A program made the translations under genes and the position numbers. A stretch of DNA of 64,000 bases from Sinimarinibacterium arenosum (GTDB lineage: Bacteria > Pseudomonadota > Gammaproteobacteria > Nevskiales > Nevskiaceae): NCBI RefSeq assembly GCF_005047655.1, contig NZ_SUKF01000001.1, forward strand, positions 55,394 to 119,393. Direction: 5' to 3'. The notes below the pieces were generated by a model. That model searched no databases. It was not told the origin of the DNA and saw only the letters and a list, made by a program, of their open reading frames with translations. Of this stretch, positions 8,825 through 17,073 are shown one piece after another. Each line of letters begins with the position of its first letter. Within the stretch, counting starts at the first letter, position 1.

Positions 8825-10885
8825 ATGTCCGTACGCACAAAGTTCATTGCGGTGATTGTGCTGGTCAATCTTGCCATCCTTGTGGCGGGCGGGATGATCA
8901 TGCCATCGCTGCGCCCGGACAGCGGCCTTGAACCGAATTTGCGCGGGCACGCGAACCGTATCTCGATGTCGGTGGTGATGGATCGCACGCTGACCGACAT
9001 GCATGTGCAGGCCGAGATGGCGCGGCGCGCGATGCTCGAAGGCGATGATCCGGCGCCTGCGCTGACACGGTTGCTGAGTGAGCTCGAGGCGCTGAACGGA
9101 CAGGCGCGCTTCCTGCCGGACGCGGACACGCCGCGCGTGGCGCAGATCCGGCAGCTGATCGGCCGGCATGGGGCGACCATTCGGCAGCTGCTGAAAAACG
9201 AGACTGACGCTACACGTTACGAGCAGTTGTCCGCGGTTACGCTGATGTTGAAGGTCCAGGCCGGGTATGAACTCGCGGCGGTGCTGGAAGAGGACAACGC
9301 CGGAGCACTGACGCGAGCGCTGAAGGAATTCACCCATCTGCGTGGGCAGCTGGGTTTTGCGCTGGCCAGCGTGGTGGGAGCGTTGATGCTGTCGCTGATC
9401 GTCAGCGTCCTGGCGTATCGGCGTCTGGTAAAGCCGCTGAGCGCAGTGACCGGGGGACTGAATGCGGTGCTGACCGGGCACAAGCCGAGTCAGAGCCTGC
9501 AGGAAACCCAGGATGAATTCGGCGACATCGTGCGGGCGATCCGCAAGCTGCAGGCCCAGGCCGAGCATATCCGGCGCATTGCTTATCTGGACCCGGGCAC
9601 TGGCCTGCCGAATCGCAATGCCCTGGATGCCGAACTGCGCGAGGTGCGGCGTCTGCGCCCGATCGACGGCAGCCACGGCCTGGTTCTGATCACCGTCAAC
9701 ACGTACGCCAATCTGCGTAGCGGTTTCGGCTTTCGTCTGGCGGAGGCGGTGATGCAGGCCGCATCGGAGCGGCTGCGCGTACTCGACGCCCTGCCGGTGA
9801 CGGTGTTCCGGCTTGATGCGGAAACGCTGGCACTGCTGGTTGACCGCGGAATCGCCGAGGCGGTGACCCGTGCCGATCTCAAGCGCGTGACCGCCGAGGC
9901 CTTCTCGCGACTCGGGACGCCGGTGGAGGTCGAGGAACAGCGTTTTCTGCTGGGGCTGTCCGCTGGCGCGGCAATCTACCCCGACGACGCCCGCGACGCC
10001 GAGGAGTACATCAACGTCTGCATCGAAGCGGCCAAGGCGGCACGCGAGCAGGGCTTCGGACAGCTGCGCTTTGGCGAGCGCGGGCATACACACCGGCTGC
10101 GCAAGCATCTGGCGCTGGCCGAACAGATCCGCATGGGACTGCGCGAGGGCCAGTTCGTGCCGTTCTTCCAGCCGATCGTCGATATCCGCCGTGGCAAGGT
10201 GGTTTCAGCCGAAGTGCTGGTGCGCTGGCGTCAGCCGGACGGGCGCGTGGTGCTGCCGGGCGAATTCATCCCGGTGGCGGAAAATTCAGAAGTCATTCGT
10301 GACATGACGCGCGCCGTGTTGGCGCAGGCCTGCCGCTCGGTGCGGGCGTGGTCGGAGCGTGGCTATACGCTCAGTGTGTCGTTCAATCTGTCGGCCAAAC
10401 TGCTGACGCCGCACATTCTCACGATCGTGCGCGATGCGTTGTACGAAAGCGGGTTGCCGCCCGATCAGCTGGTGGCGGAGATTACCGAAACCGCGCTGGT
10501 CAGCCACGAATCGGATGTGGATGAAATCCTGCAGTCCCTGCGTGACATGGGAATCCGCCTGTGTCTGGACGATTTCGGGACCGGCTACTCGTCGCTGACG
10601 CACCTGTACCGCTTTGCGATCGACCGCATCAAGATCGACCCGGTGGTGTCGCGGGCGGCGGCGCAGAACCCGCGTGCCGCGGAAATCATCCGCGGCATGG
10701 CCGATCTGGCACATCGCCTTGGCATGTCGATCGTGGTCGAGGGCATTGAGAACGACGAAGACGCGCAGCGCCTGGAGCAGCTCGGCTGCGCGATTCAGCA
10801 AGGCTTTCGCTACAGCCGGGCGATGCCGGAAGATCAGTTCATCGACTGGGCGCGTCGCTACGAATCGCGCGCCGACGCGGCATAG
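8825..10885 (+). CDS. Membrane GGDEF-EAL protein; degenerate GGDEF, probably active c-di-GMP phosphodiesterase
   Basis: A 686-residue inner-membrane signalling protein. A TM segment at about residues 7-27, a periplasmic helical sensor region and a second TM at about 178-198 lead into a HAMP-like linker. The GGDEF domain (about 250-420) keeps D-P-G-T-G-L-P-N-R-N but has D-A-E-T-L (331-335) in place of GGDEF, so cyclase activity is unlikely. The EAL domain (about 435-680) has E-V-L instead of EAL (Glu463) and keeps I-T-E, L-D-D-F-G-T-G-Y-S-S, K-I-D and V-V-E-G-I-E. It probably hydrolyses c-di-GMP, with the degenerate domain possibly binding GTP. The gene converges with the AraC gene, 8 bp apart. 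Confidence 0.9.
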   Translation: MSVRTKFIAVIVLVNLAILVAGGMIMPSLRPDSGLEPNLRGHANRISMSVVMDRTLTDMHVQAEMARRAMLEGDDPAPALTRLLSELEALNGQARFLPDADTPRVAQIRQLIGRHGATIRQLLKNETDATRYEQLSAVTLMLKVQAGYELAAVLEEDNAGALTRALKEFTHLRGQLGFALASVVGALMLSLIVSVLAYRRLVKPLSAVTGGLNAVLTGHKPSQSLQETQDEFGDIVRAIRKLQAQAEHIRRIAYLDPGTGLPNRNALDAELREVRRLRPIDGSHGLVLITVNTYANLRSGFGFRLAEAVMQAASERLRVLDALPVTVFRLDAETLALLVDRGIAEAVTRADLKRVTAEAFSRLGTPVEVEEQRFLLGLSAGAAIYPDDARDAEEYINVCIEAAKAAREQGFGQLRFGERGHTHRLRKHLALAEQIRMGLREGQFVPFFQPIVDIRRGKVVSAEVLVRWRQPDGRVVLPGEFIPVAENSEVIRDMTRAVLAQACRSVRAWSERGYTLSVSFNLSAKLLTPHILTIVRDALYESGLPPDQLVAEITETALVSHESDVDEILQSLRDMGIRLCLDDFGTGYSSLTHLYRFAIDRIKIDPVVSRAAAQNPRAAEIIRGMADLAHRLGMSIVVEGIENDEDAQRLEQLGCAIQQGFRYSRAMPEDQFIDWARRYESRADAA

Positions 10886-10893
10886 ACCCAGCG

Positions 10894-11775
10894 TCAGGCG
10901 GCGAGTGCGCCGCCGAGCCGGTAGCGCCCCGGCCCACTGCCGTGAATCCGCTTGAAGCTGCGGCGAAAGGCCGCTTCGGTCTGATACCCCAGCCGTTCTG
11001 CCACGCTGGCGACGGACAAGCGCGGGTTGCGCAGAAGATCCAGCGCCAGCGTCATGCGCCAAACCGTCAGATACTGAAACGGGCTCTGTCCGATCGTTTC
11101 GGAAAAGCGCTGCGCGAACGCGGTGCGGGACAGGCAGGCGATCTGGGCCAGCTGGGCAACGCTCCAGCTGCGGCCGGGATCCTGGTGCATTGCATCCAGC
11201 GCCTGGCGTAATCGCGGGTCGGCCAGCCCGGCGAGCAAGCCGCGGCGCCGCGGGTCCGTGCGCAGGTGGTGGCGTACCGCCATCGTGAACAGCGCATCGG
11301 CGAGCTTGTCCATGACGGCCTGGCGTCCGAAGTCATGCCGGTGCGATTCGGAGCGCAGCAGTGTTCCGATGCTGCGGTAAGCGTCACCGGCGTCGACGGC
11401 GCGTACCACGAGGCAGTCCGGCAGTGCGTCCAGCAGCGGATTGGCACGGCCACCGCCATCAAAGCCGAACTCGCCGCACAGCAGCGTGGAGAAGCAGGCA
11501 TCGTCCGGTCCCGGCTCCGGCTCGCTGGTCAGTACGTGGGCTGTGCCCCGCGGCAGCAGCATCAGGTCGCCCGCGTCCAGGCGCACCGGTGTGTCGAGGC
11601 AGGCGGACTCGACCCAGCACATACCTTGATCAACCAGATGAAAGTAGGCTCTGGGGCCGGCGTCTTCCGGCTCGCGCCAGCGTCCGCAAAGCTGCGGGTT
11701 GTCGGTGATCCGGGCGCGCAGCTGGTAGGCGTTGAGCACAGCGTCAAGCGCGGAATCATCGGGTGTTTCAGTCAT
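10894..11775 (-). CDS. AraC-family transcriptional regulator with N-terminal cupin domain
   Basis: The start at 11775 gives 293 residues beginning M-T-E-T-P-D-D. The frame stays open upstream but that part is low-complexity and unlike the family. No convincing Shine-Dalgarno is seen, so the start is uncertain. The N-terminal half resembles Cupin_6 (L-D-A-G-D-L-M-L-L-P-R-G-T-A-H). The C-terminal half carries the double helix-turn-helix of AraC/XylS proteins (W-S-V-A-Q-L-A ... S-P-F-Q-Y-L-T-V-W-R-M ... S-V-A-S-V-A-E-R-L-G-Y). It is divergent from the bufABC operon across a 353-bp region and could control it (inference). Confidence 0.88.
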   Translation of the reverse strand: MTETPDDSALDAVLNAYQLRARITDNPQLCGRWREPEDAGPRAYFHLVDQGMCWVESACLDTPVRLDAGDLMLLPRGTAHVLTSEPEPGPDDACFSTLLCGEFGFDGGGRANPLLDALPDCLVVRAVDAGDAYRSIGTLLRSESHRHDFGRQAVMDKLADALFTMAVRHHLRTDPRRRGLLAGLADPRLRQALDAMHQDPGRSWSVAQLAQIACLSRTAFAQRFSETIGQSPFQYLTVWRMTLALDLLRNPRLSVASVAERLGYQTEAAFRRSFKRIHGSGPGRYRLGGALAA

Positions 11776-12128
11776 AAATTCCGGACCCATTGGCGCAGCA
11801 GTCTCAATAAGGACAAGACTACCATCGGCACTGGCGTCGCTGGACAGTACGGACATGATCGGTGATTCCGGCTGGACGGTGGGGTCGAGCCTGCTTGACC
11901 GCTGATTTGTTGCGGAAGTTCGATCCCGTGCTGCCCGGATCCGGGTACGGGTACGCATCGATGGCGCATTTGATTCGGTGACGTCATCCGGATCGCCGGA
12001 TTCTCCGTATCTGATGCTGTGAGCGGAGCGGCAGGAAGCCTGCGACCCGGGCACAGACGACTTTTCCCACCTGAAGCGCAATACTGCAGCGCCAAAGGCT
12101 CAATCACTCAGCAGTAGGAGACTGACAC
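11776..12128. promoter_or_regulatory. Divergent intergenic region between the AraC gene and bufA
   Basis: These 353 bases hold no supported gene. They contain a perfect 12-bp palindrome CCCGGATCCGGG (11934-11945), a direct repeat GGGTAC-GGGTAC overlapping its edge, and an inverted repeat ATCCGG-ATCG-CCGGAT (11986-12001). The bufA ribosome site TAGGAG lies nine bases before its ATG. An AATACT about 60 bases before bufA is a weak -10 candidate. The dyads may be regulator sites. Confidence 0.4.
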
Positions 12129-12428
12129 ATGAACCATACGCGCAAACCCCTCGCCGTCGCCCTGGGTGCCGCATTTGCCCTGACCGGCTTTGCCGCACAG
12201 GCCTCGGTGTTCCAGACCGCCGATCTCGGTGCGGGCTACATGGTGGCGGCCGGCGAAGACAAGTCCGCAGAAGCCAAGTGCGGTGAAGCCAAATGCGGCG
12301 AAGCCAAGTGCGGCGAGAAGAAGACCGAAGCCACCAGCACGGACAAGAGCACTGAAGCGGCATGCGGCGAGAAGAAGGCTGAAGCCAAATGCGGCGAAGC
12401 CAAGTGCGGCGAGAAGACGGGCGAGTAA
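12129..12428 (+). CDS. bufA: Bufferin/HvfA-like RiPP precursor: secreted peptide with Cys repeats
   Basis: A 99-residue protein with a Sec signal peptide (hydrophobic core residues 8-22, likely cleavage after A-Q-A near residue 25). The mature part is low-complexity with six cysteines (51, 56, 61, 79, 88, 93), five of them in A-K-C-G-E units and one in A-A-C-G-E. The known family (BufA1/HvfA) carries E-G-K-C-G motifs whose cysteines are converted by the DUF692/DUF2063 enzyme pair to heterocycles that bind copper in the periplasm. The next two genes encode exactly that pair. The motif here is E-A-K-C-G, with Ala for Gly. Role as a periplasmic metal-buffering peptide is inferred from family and operon. 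Confidence 0.85.
   Translation: MNHTRKPLAVALGAAFALTGFAAQASVFQTADLGAGYMVAAGEDKSAEAKCGEAKCGEAKCGEKKTEATSTDKSTEAACGEKKAEAKCGEAKCGEKTGE
12270..12410 (+). repeat. 15-bp coding repeats GAAGCCAARTGCGGY in bufA
   Basis: Three perfect tandem units (12270-12314) and two more (12381-12410) encode E-A-K-C-G. The near-identical DNA units suggest recent expansion by slippage or unequal recombination. Confidence 0.85.
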
Positions 12429-12430
12429 TT

Positions 12431-12489
12431 GCATGTGCCCGATGATGGGCATCGTGCATGCAGCAGGCGGCACGGGCTTGGCCCGTGCC
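12431..12489 (+). promoter_or_regulatory. Two stem-loops between bufA and bufB
   Basis: The first hairpin pairs TGCCC (12436-12440) with GGGCA (12447-12451), with possible outer GCATG/CATGC pairing. The second is perfect: GGCACGGGC, loop TTG, GCCCGTGCC (12469-12489). No T-run follows, so it is more likely a partial attenuator or 3' stabiliser that favours precursor over enzyme mRNA than a full terminator. Confidence 0.6.
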
Positions 12490-12497
12490 GTCCTCTG

Positions 12498-13367
12498 ATG
12501 CGCCAGCTGACGCCGGGGCCGCAGTCGCGTGCTGCGGTCAGCGGTGCAGGGCTGGGGCTGCGTCGCAGTCTGCTGGCACCGTTGACCGAGCGCACGCAGA
12601 GTGCACTGGGCTTTCTCGAAGTCGCACCGGAAAACTGGATGCGCATTGGCGGACGACTTGGCCGCGCATTTCGTGCGCTGACCGAGCGCTACGCGTTTGC
12701 AACGCACGGGCTGTCATTGTCGATCGGCAGTCCGGCGCCGCTGGATGAAGCCTTTGTTCTGGAGATCAAGCAGTTTCTGGATCGGCATGGCATCGCCGAC
12801 TACACCGAGCATCTGACCTATTGCTCCGACCACGGGCATTTGTACGATCTGATGCCAATCCCGTTTACCGCCGAGGCGGTCGAATACGTCGCCGCCCGGG
12901 TGCGTCGGGTGCAGGATCTGCTGCAGCGCCGGATTGCGCTGGAAAACGCCAGTTACTACCTGACGCTGGCAACCGACATGACCGAACTGGAGTTCATCAG
13001 GGCGGTGGTCGAGCGCGCCGACTGCGACCTGCTGCTCGACGTCAACAACATCTACGTCAACAGCATCAATCACGGCTATGACGCCGCGGCATTTCTGGAC
13101 GGATTGCCGGGTGAGCGGATCCGTTATGTCCACATCGCCGGACACTACGTCGAAGCCGAGGATCTGCGCGTCGATACGCATGGCTCTGATGTGATCGATC
13201 CGGTCTGGGCATTGCTGGACCGCGCCTATGCCCGCTTCGGTGTGCTGCCGACACTGCTGGAGCGAGACTTCAACATTCCGCCATTGCCGGATCTGATGCG
13301 GGAGGTCGAGCAGATCCGCACGATTCAGGCGCGGCATGCTGCAATCGCACGAGCCGTCGATGGCTGA
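12498..13367 (+). CDS. bufB: DUF692 / MNIO-family RiPP-modifying enzyme
   Basis: Multinuclear non-heme iron-dependent oxidase (MNIO, formerly DUF692) that should oxidise cysteines of the BufA-like precursor. The ATG at 12498 gives 289 residues; an upstream in-frame TTG would place coding through the intergenic hairpins and is not used. Family motifs are clear: F-L-E-V-A-P-E-N-W (39-47), T-H-G-L-S-L-S-I-G (69-77), E-H-L-T-Y-C (104-109), [18 protein letters not shown] (180-189), H-I-A-G-H-Y (212-217), D-T-H-G-S-D and L-L-E-R-D. The metal-binding His, Asp and Glu residues all appear present. It is translationally coupled to the next gene by an 8-bp overlap. Confidence 0.9.
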   Translation: MRQLTPGPQSRAAVSGAGLGLRRSLLAPLTERTQSALGFLEVAPENWMRIGGRLGRAFRALTERYAFATHGLSLSIGSPAPLDEAFVLEIKQFLDRHGIADYTEHLTYCSDHGHLYDLMPIPFTAEAVEYVAARVRRVQDLLQRRIALENASYYLTLATDMTELEFIRAVVERADCDLLLDVNNIYVNSINHGYDAAAFLDGLPGERIRYVHIAGHYVEAEDLRVDTHGSDVIDPVWALLDRAYARFGVLPTLLERDFNIPPLPDLMREVEQIRTIQARHAAIARAVDG

Positions 13368-14157
13368 CCCGGTTCCGGAGCAGGACTTTCGTCAGCTGCA
13401 GCTGGCTTTTGCCGCGCACCTGAGGGCGCCGGAGCGGCACGCTTTTGGCGGCGCCGAGCAGCGCCGTCTGAAGATCTATCGGGATCTGTTCTACAACAAC
13501 GTCGAGGACTGTCTGGCCGGGGCGTTCCCGGTGCTGCGCAGGATTTCGGACGATGCCGTCTGGCATGCGCGCGTCCGTGACTTCTATGCGCGGCATTGCT
13601 GCAGCGCCCCGCAGTTTCACCGCGTGCCTGAAGAGTTCCTGCGGTATCTCGAACAGGAACGCGGCGAGCATGCAGATGATCCGCCGTTTCTGCGGGATCT
13701 GGCGCACTACGAATGGGTCGAGCTGTCGTTGTCGATCGATCCGCAGGAGCTGACGCCCGAGTTGGCCGACCCCAACGGCGATCTGTTGCGCGGCGTGCCG
13801 CAGCTTTCGCCTCTGGCCTGGGTGCTGGCTTACGACTGGCCGGTGCACCGTATCGGGCCGGGGCATATTCCGGAGGCGCCCGGTCTTGCGCCGACCTATC
13901 TGGTGGTCAACCGTGACCGGCAGGATCGGGTGCGCTTTCTCGAGCTCAATCCGGTGGCTGCACGCCTGCTGCAGATGATCGAGGCCGGGCCGGCCGAGAC
14001 CGGCGCCATGCTGCTGGAACGCATTGCCGCGGAGCTTGGGCGTCCAGGCGAGTCTGAAGTCATCGCCGAAGGGCATCGTCTGCTGCTGCAATTGCGCGAA
14101 CGCGACGTTGTGCTCGGTACCCGACGTGGCGCTCCCGAGGAGGCCGCTTCCAGCTAA
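13360..14157 (+). CDS. bufC: DUF2063-family RiPP biosynthesis partner protein
   Basis: A 265-residue DUF2063 protein, the usual partner of DUF692 enzymes (BufC/HvfC), thought to present the precursor to the MNIO. The ATG at 13360 overlaps the bufB stop and is preferred over an in-frame ATG at 13336. Typical N-terminal features are [18 protein letters not shown] and L-A-G-A-F-P-V-L; a central H-Y-E-W-V-E-L motif follows. The C-terminal half is a winged-helix-like segment. No DoxX-type fourth gene follows: the next gene is convergent, three bases away. Confidence 0.88.
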   Translation: MADPVPEQDFRQLQLAFAAHLRAPERHAFGGAEQRRLKIYRDLFYNNVEDCLAGAFPVLRRISDDAVWHARVRDFYARHCCSAPQFHRVPEEFLRYLEQERGEHADDPPFLRDLAHYEWVELSLSIDPQELTPELADPNGDLLRGVPQLSPLAWVLAYDWPVHRIGPGHIPEAPGLAPTYLVVNRDRQDRVRFLELNPVAARLLQMIEAGPAETGAMLLERIAAELGRPGESEVIAEGHRLLLQLRERDVVLGTRRGAPEEAASS

Positions 14158-14160
14158 GCG

Positions 14161-15111
14161 TTACGGCATCGGGTGCTTCGAAAAGAAGTCCCAGAGCATG
14201 CTGTTGGCGTCCAGCGCCTCGGTGGTCTGGCCGCCGCATACGCCTTCGGCGCCCAGGTCCGGGCTGCCGGCCCAGACGTGGCCGGCGCTATCGGTGGTGC
14301 ACAGCACCACGTCTGCGCCGTCTTCGCAGCCGGAAAAAGTCAGGCAATGCGAATCACCGTTGCTGTAGGTCTGCACCGGTTCGGCGTTGCAGCGATTGTT
14401 GGCGACGAAGGCATCGATGCTGTCCTGTACCGGCGGACGCTGACCGCCTTCCGGGCCGGTGCTCTGCCCGCCGTCATACGGTGCGCAGGTGTCGGACAAG
14501 CCATGCATGTGCAGGACCGGCACTGGCCGCGAAGGCTGGCAGGCGAATACCAGCGGTTTGAGCAGCCGGTCGTAGTCGCGGTTCATCAGATACGAGGCGT
14601 TCGGCGCAATCGCTGCGATGCGATCGGACAGCTCGCAGGCCAGGCGGTAGGCCATCATGCCGCCGTTGGAGTGGCCGGTCACGAAGATCCGTTTGGGGTC
14701 GACGTGGGCAATCGATTCGGCGTCGTCGATCATGCGTGAAATCACCGCAACATGGTCGATGCCGGCTTCTTCAGCGCCGCCGCAGCAACTGCCGGCGTTC
14801 CAGGTGCGGAAGACCAGGTCGGCGGCGTTGTAGCCCTCCGGGCGCATGTACAGAAAGCCCTCGCGCCGGGCGGTATCGTGCAGATGCGTCATGTCTTCGA
14901 TCGTCTGCGCATTGCTGCCGCCGGCGTGCAGCGCAATCACCATCGGCGCCGCGGACGAGCGCGCGCGGGCAGGAATGAACAGGTGATAGCTGTGCGTGAT
15001 GCCGTCCACGCTGACGCTGCGAGTGACCTCGGGGCTGTCGTCGGTGCCGAAACAGCCGCTCAACGAGGCCGCCAGCACGCAGCAGGCAGCAAAAGTCAGA
15101 CGTAAGTGCAT
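14161..15111 (-). CDS. Secreted LpqC/PHB-depolymerase-like esterase lipoprotein
   Basis: A 316-residue alpha/beta hydrolase of the LpqC/poly(3-hydroxybutyrate) depolymerase-like class. The start at 15111 gives a lipoprotein signal ending L-S-G-C; longer readings upstream lack a signal and run into the prfC promoter. The nucleophile elbow is G-H-S-N-G-G-M-M. An oxyanion segment A-L-H-A-G-G is present, and the acid/His regions are H-G-L-S-D-T-C and A-G-H-V-W. Several cysteines (A-G-S-C-C-G-G and others) suggest disulfides outside the cytoplasm. Substrate is unknown; feruloyl-esterase-like or polyester activity are both possible. Confidence 0.85.
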   Translation of the reverse strand: MHLRLTFAACCVLAASLSGCFGTDDSPEVTRSVSVDGITHSYHLFIPARARSSAAPMVIALHAGGSNAQTIEDMTHLHDTARREGFLYMRPEGYNAADLVFRTWNAGSCCGGAEEAGIDHVAVISRMIDDAESIAHVDPKRIFVTGHSNGGMMAYRLACELSDRIAAIAPNASYLMNRDYDRLLKPLVFACQPSRPVPVLHMHGLSDTCAPYDGGQSTGPEGGQRPPVQDSIDAFVANNRCNAEPVQTYSNGDSHCLTFSGCEDGADVVLCTTDSAGHVWAGSPDLGAEGVCGGQTTEALDANSMLWDFFSKHPMP

Positions 15112-15179
15112 CGACGGGCATCCAGGGGGGGGCGGGAGCGGAAACACTATGCCCGGCTGTGATGCGGGGCGTCTACCGC

Positions 15180-15185
15180 TACAAT
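15180..15185 (+). promoter_or_regulatory. Probable -10 element for prfC
   Basis: TACAAT followed by TCGCGTCC, 28 bases before the prfC ATG. It closely matches the tRNA -10 context. No clear -35 is seen. Confidence 0.35.
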
Positions 15186-15213
15186 TCGCGTCCTTTTCAC
15201 AATTGCCGACCCC

Positions 15214-16806
15214 ATGAATGCAGTCGCCGAGCAGGCGGCGCGTCGCCGGACGTTCGCCATCATTTCGCATCCGGACGCGGGCAAGACCACGCTGACCGAA
15301 AAGCTGCTGCTGTTCGGTGGCGCGATCCAGCTCGCCGGTACCGTCAAGGGCCGCAAGGCCAGCCGCCACGCGACATCCGACTGGATGGCGCTGGAGCAGC
15401 AGCGCGGTATCTCGGTGACGACCTCGGTGATGCAGTTCCCGTACAACGGCTGCATCGTCAACCTGCTGGATACGCCGGGGCATGAAGACTTCTCAGAGGA
15501 CACCTACCGCACGCTGACTGCGGTGGATTCGGCATTGATGGTGATCGACGTCGCCAAGGGCGTCGAAGCGCGCACGATCAAGCTGATGGAGGTCTGCCGT
15601 CTGCGCGATACGCCGATCGTCACCTTCATCAACAAGCTTGATCGCGAGGGTCGGCCGCCGCTGGATCTGCTCGACGAGGTCGAGAAGGTACTGGGATTGC
15701 AGTGCACGCCGATCACCTGGCCGCTGGGCATGGGCCGCGACTTCAAGGGCGTCTATCACCTGCTGGAGGACCGCTTCTATTTGTACTCCGGCGACAAGCA
15801 CAAGATGTCGACGATCGAGACCATCGAGGGTTTGAATGCTCCGGGTCTGGCCGAGCGTTTCGGCAGCGTGTACAAGACCCTGCTCGACGAGATCGAGCTG
15901 GTGCAGATGGCCGGCAACGAGTTCAATCTTGACGACTACCGTGCGGCGAAGCTGACGCCGGTCTTCTTTGGAGCCGCGATCAACAATTTCGGCATCCGCG
16001 AGCTGCTCAACGGCTTCACCCAGTGGGCACCGCCACCGCAACCGCGTACCGCGCTGGTGTCCGATGGCGAGCGCGTCGTCGCGACCGACGAGGCCGCGTT
16101 CAGTGGTTTCGTGTTCAAGATTCAGGCGAACATGGACCCCAAGCACCGCGATCGCGTCGCGTTTCTGCGGGTCTGCTCCGGGACGTATCGCAAGGGCATG
16201 CTGCTGCACAGCGTGCGTCTCGGCGGTCCGGTGCGCATCGCCAACGCGCTGACCTTCATGGCCAGCGAGCGCGAGACCGTGGACACCGCTTTCCCGGGTG
16301 ACATCATCGGGTTGCACAATCACGGCACGATTGCGATCGGGGATTCGTTTTCCGAAGGCGAGGCCCTGCGCTTCACCGGTGTGCCCAACTTCGCGCCGGA
16401 GCTGTTCCGTCGCGTGATCCTGAAGGATCCGCTGAAGGCCAAGCAGCTCAACAAGGGCCTGGATCAGCTGTCCGAAGAAGGCGCGACCCAGGTGTATCGG
16501 CCGATCAGCAACAACGACATCATTCTGGGCGCGGTCGGCGTGCTGCAGTTCGATGTGGTGCAGTACCGCCTGCGCGACGAATATGGCGTCGAGTCAGTGT
16601 TCGAACCGGTACAGGTCAACACCGCACGCTGGGTTGTCTGCAACGACGCCAAGCGCTTTGCCGAGTTTGTCGAGAAGAATGAATCGCGCCTGGCCAAGGA
16701 CCACTACGGCGACCTGGTTTATCTGGCCTCGTCGGCGGTCAACCTGTCGATGACACGCGAACGTCATCCCGACGTGCAATTCTTGGACACCAAGGAACAC
16801 GGCTAG
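15214..16806 (+). CDS. prfC: Peptide chain release factor 3
   Basis: A 530-residue translational GTPase of family length that removes RF1/RF2 from the ribosome after termination. The G motifs are [10 protein letters not shown] (G1, about residue 19), the [10 protein letters not shown] switch, D-T-P-G-H-E-D (G3) and N-K-L-D (G4). The C-terminal part carries the EF-G-like domains ([12 protein letters not shown]). It stands alone between the esterase and a desaturase gene. No obvious Shine-Dalgarno precedes the ATG. Confidence 0.97.
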   Translation: MNAVAEQAARRRTFAIISHPDAGKTTLTEKLLLFGGAIQLAGTVKGRKASRHATSDWMALEQQRGISVTTSVMQFPYNGCIVNLLDTPGHEDFSEDTYRTLTAVDSALMVIDVAKGVEARTIKLMEVCRLRDTPIVTFINKLDREGRPPLDLLDEVEKVLGLQCTPITWPLGMGRDFKGVYHLLEDRFYLYSGDKHKMSTIETIEGLNAPGLAERFGSVYKTLLDEIELVQMAGNEFNLDDYRAAKLTPVFFGAAINNFGIRELLNGFTQWAPPPQPRTALVSDGERVVATDEAAFSGFVFKIQANMDPKHRDRVAFLRVCSGTYRKGMLLHSVRLGGPVRIANALTFMASERETVDTAFPGDIIGLHNHGTIAIGDSFSEGEALRFTGVPNFAPELFRRVILKDPLKAKQLNKGLDQLSEEGATQVYRPISNNDIILGAVGVLQFDVVQYRLRDEYGVESVFEPVQVNTARWVVCNDAKRFAEFVEKNESRLAKDHYGDLVYLASSAVNLSMTRERHPDVQFLDTKEHG

Positions 16807-16951
16807 TCGTGCTGCGGCTTGCCGTGTCCGTCGTGCATGACGGTTGTTGGACCGTGGGAGTGTCGTCGTGTACCGTTCAGTGGCCCGAACCGACCCCTGA
16901 CTCCGGGTTTCCGTACGCCTCGATGGGGCTCTACCGCGGGTTCGGCGATGA

Positions 16952-16968
16952 GCGACAACGATTGTCGC
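16952..16968. promoter_or_regulatory. Perfect dyad upstream of the acyl-CoA desaturase gene
   Basis: GCGACAACGATTGTCGC is a 7-bp perfect inverted repeat around a 3-base centre, 106 bases before the desaturase start. Its form suits a TetR-type operator such as those that control unsaturated fatty acid genes; the regulator is not in the window. Confidence 0.45.
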
Positions 16969-17029
16969 GTTACGTCACTCGGATGCGTCCGGCTGTCCGA
17001 AATGGCTGCACACTGCAGCGGTCGACCGG

Positions 17030-17041
17030 CACCCTAGGGTG
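17030..17041. promoter_or_regulatory. 12-bp palindrome CACCCTAGGGTG near the desaturase start
   Basis: A perfect palindrome 32 bases before the desaturase ATG. It overlaps where a promoter or leader would lie and could be an operator. Confidence 0.35.
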
Positions 17042-17073
17042 TATTGCGTCGGATTTTTCACTTTGAGATTTTG

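Noticed and set aside
8765..10108. 447-codon antisense open frame under the GGDEF-EAL gene
   Set aside because: Gln/Arg/His-rich shadow with no family motif; the sense frame has clear domains.
12429..12497. N-terminal extension of the DUF692 gene to a TTG directly after the bufA stop
   Set aside because: It would translate through two hairpins and adds residues not seen in the family; the ATG at 12498 fits the family N-terminus.
16809..17066. Small open frames in the gap between prfC and the desaturase gene
   Set aside because: Low-quality overlapping frames without ribosome sites; the region holds palindromes and probably the promoter.
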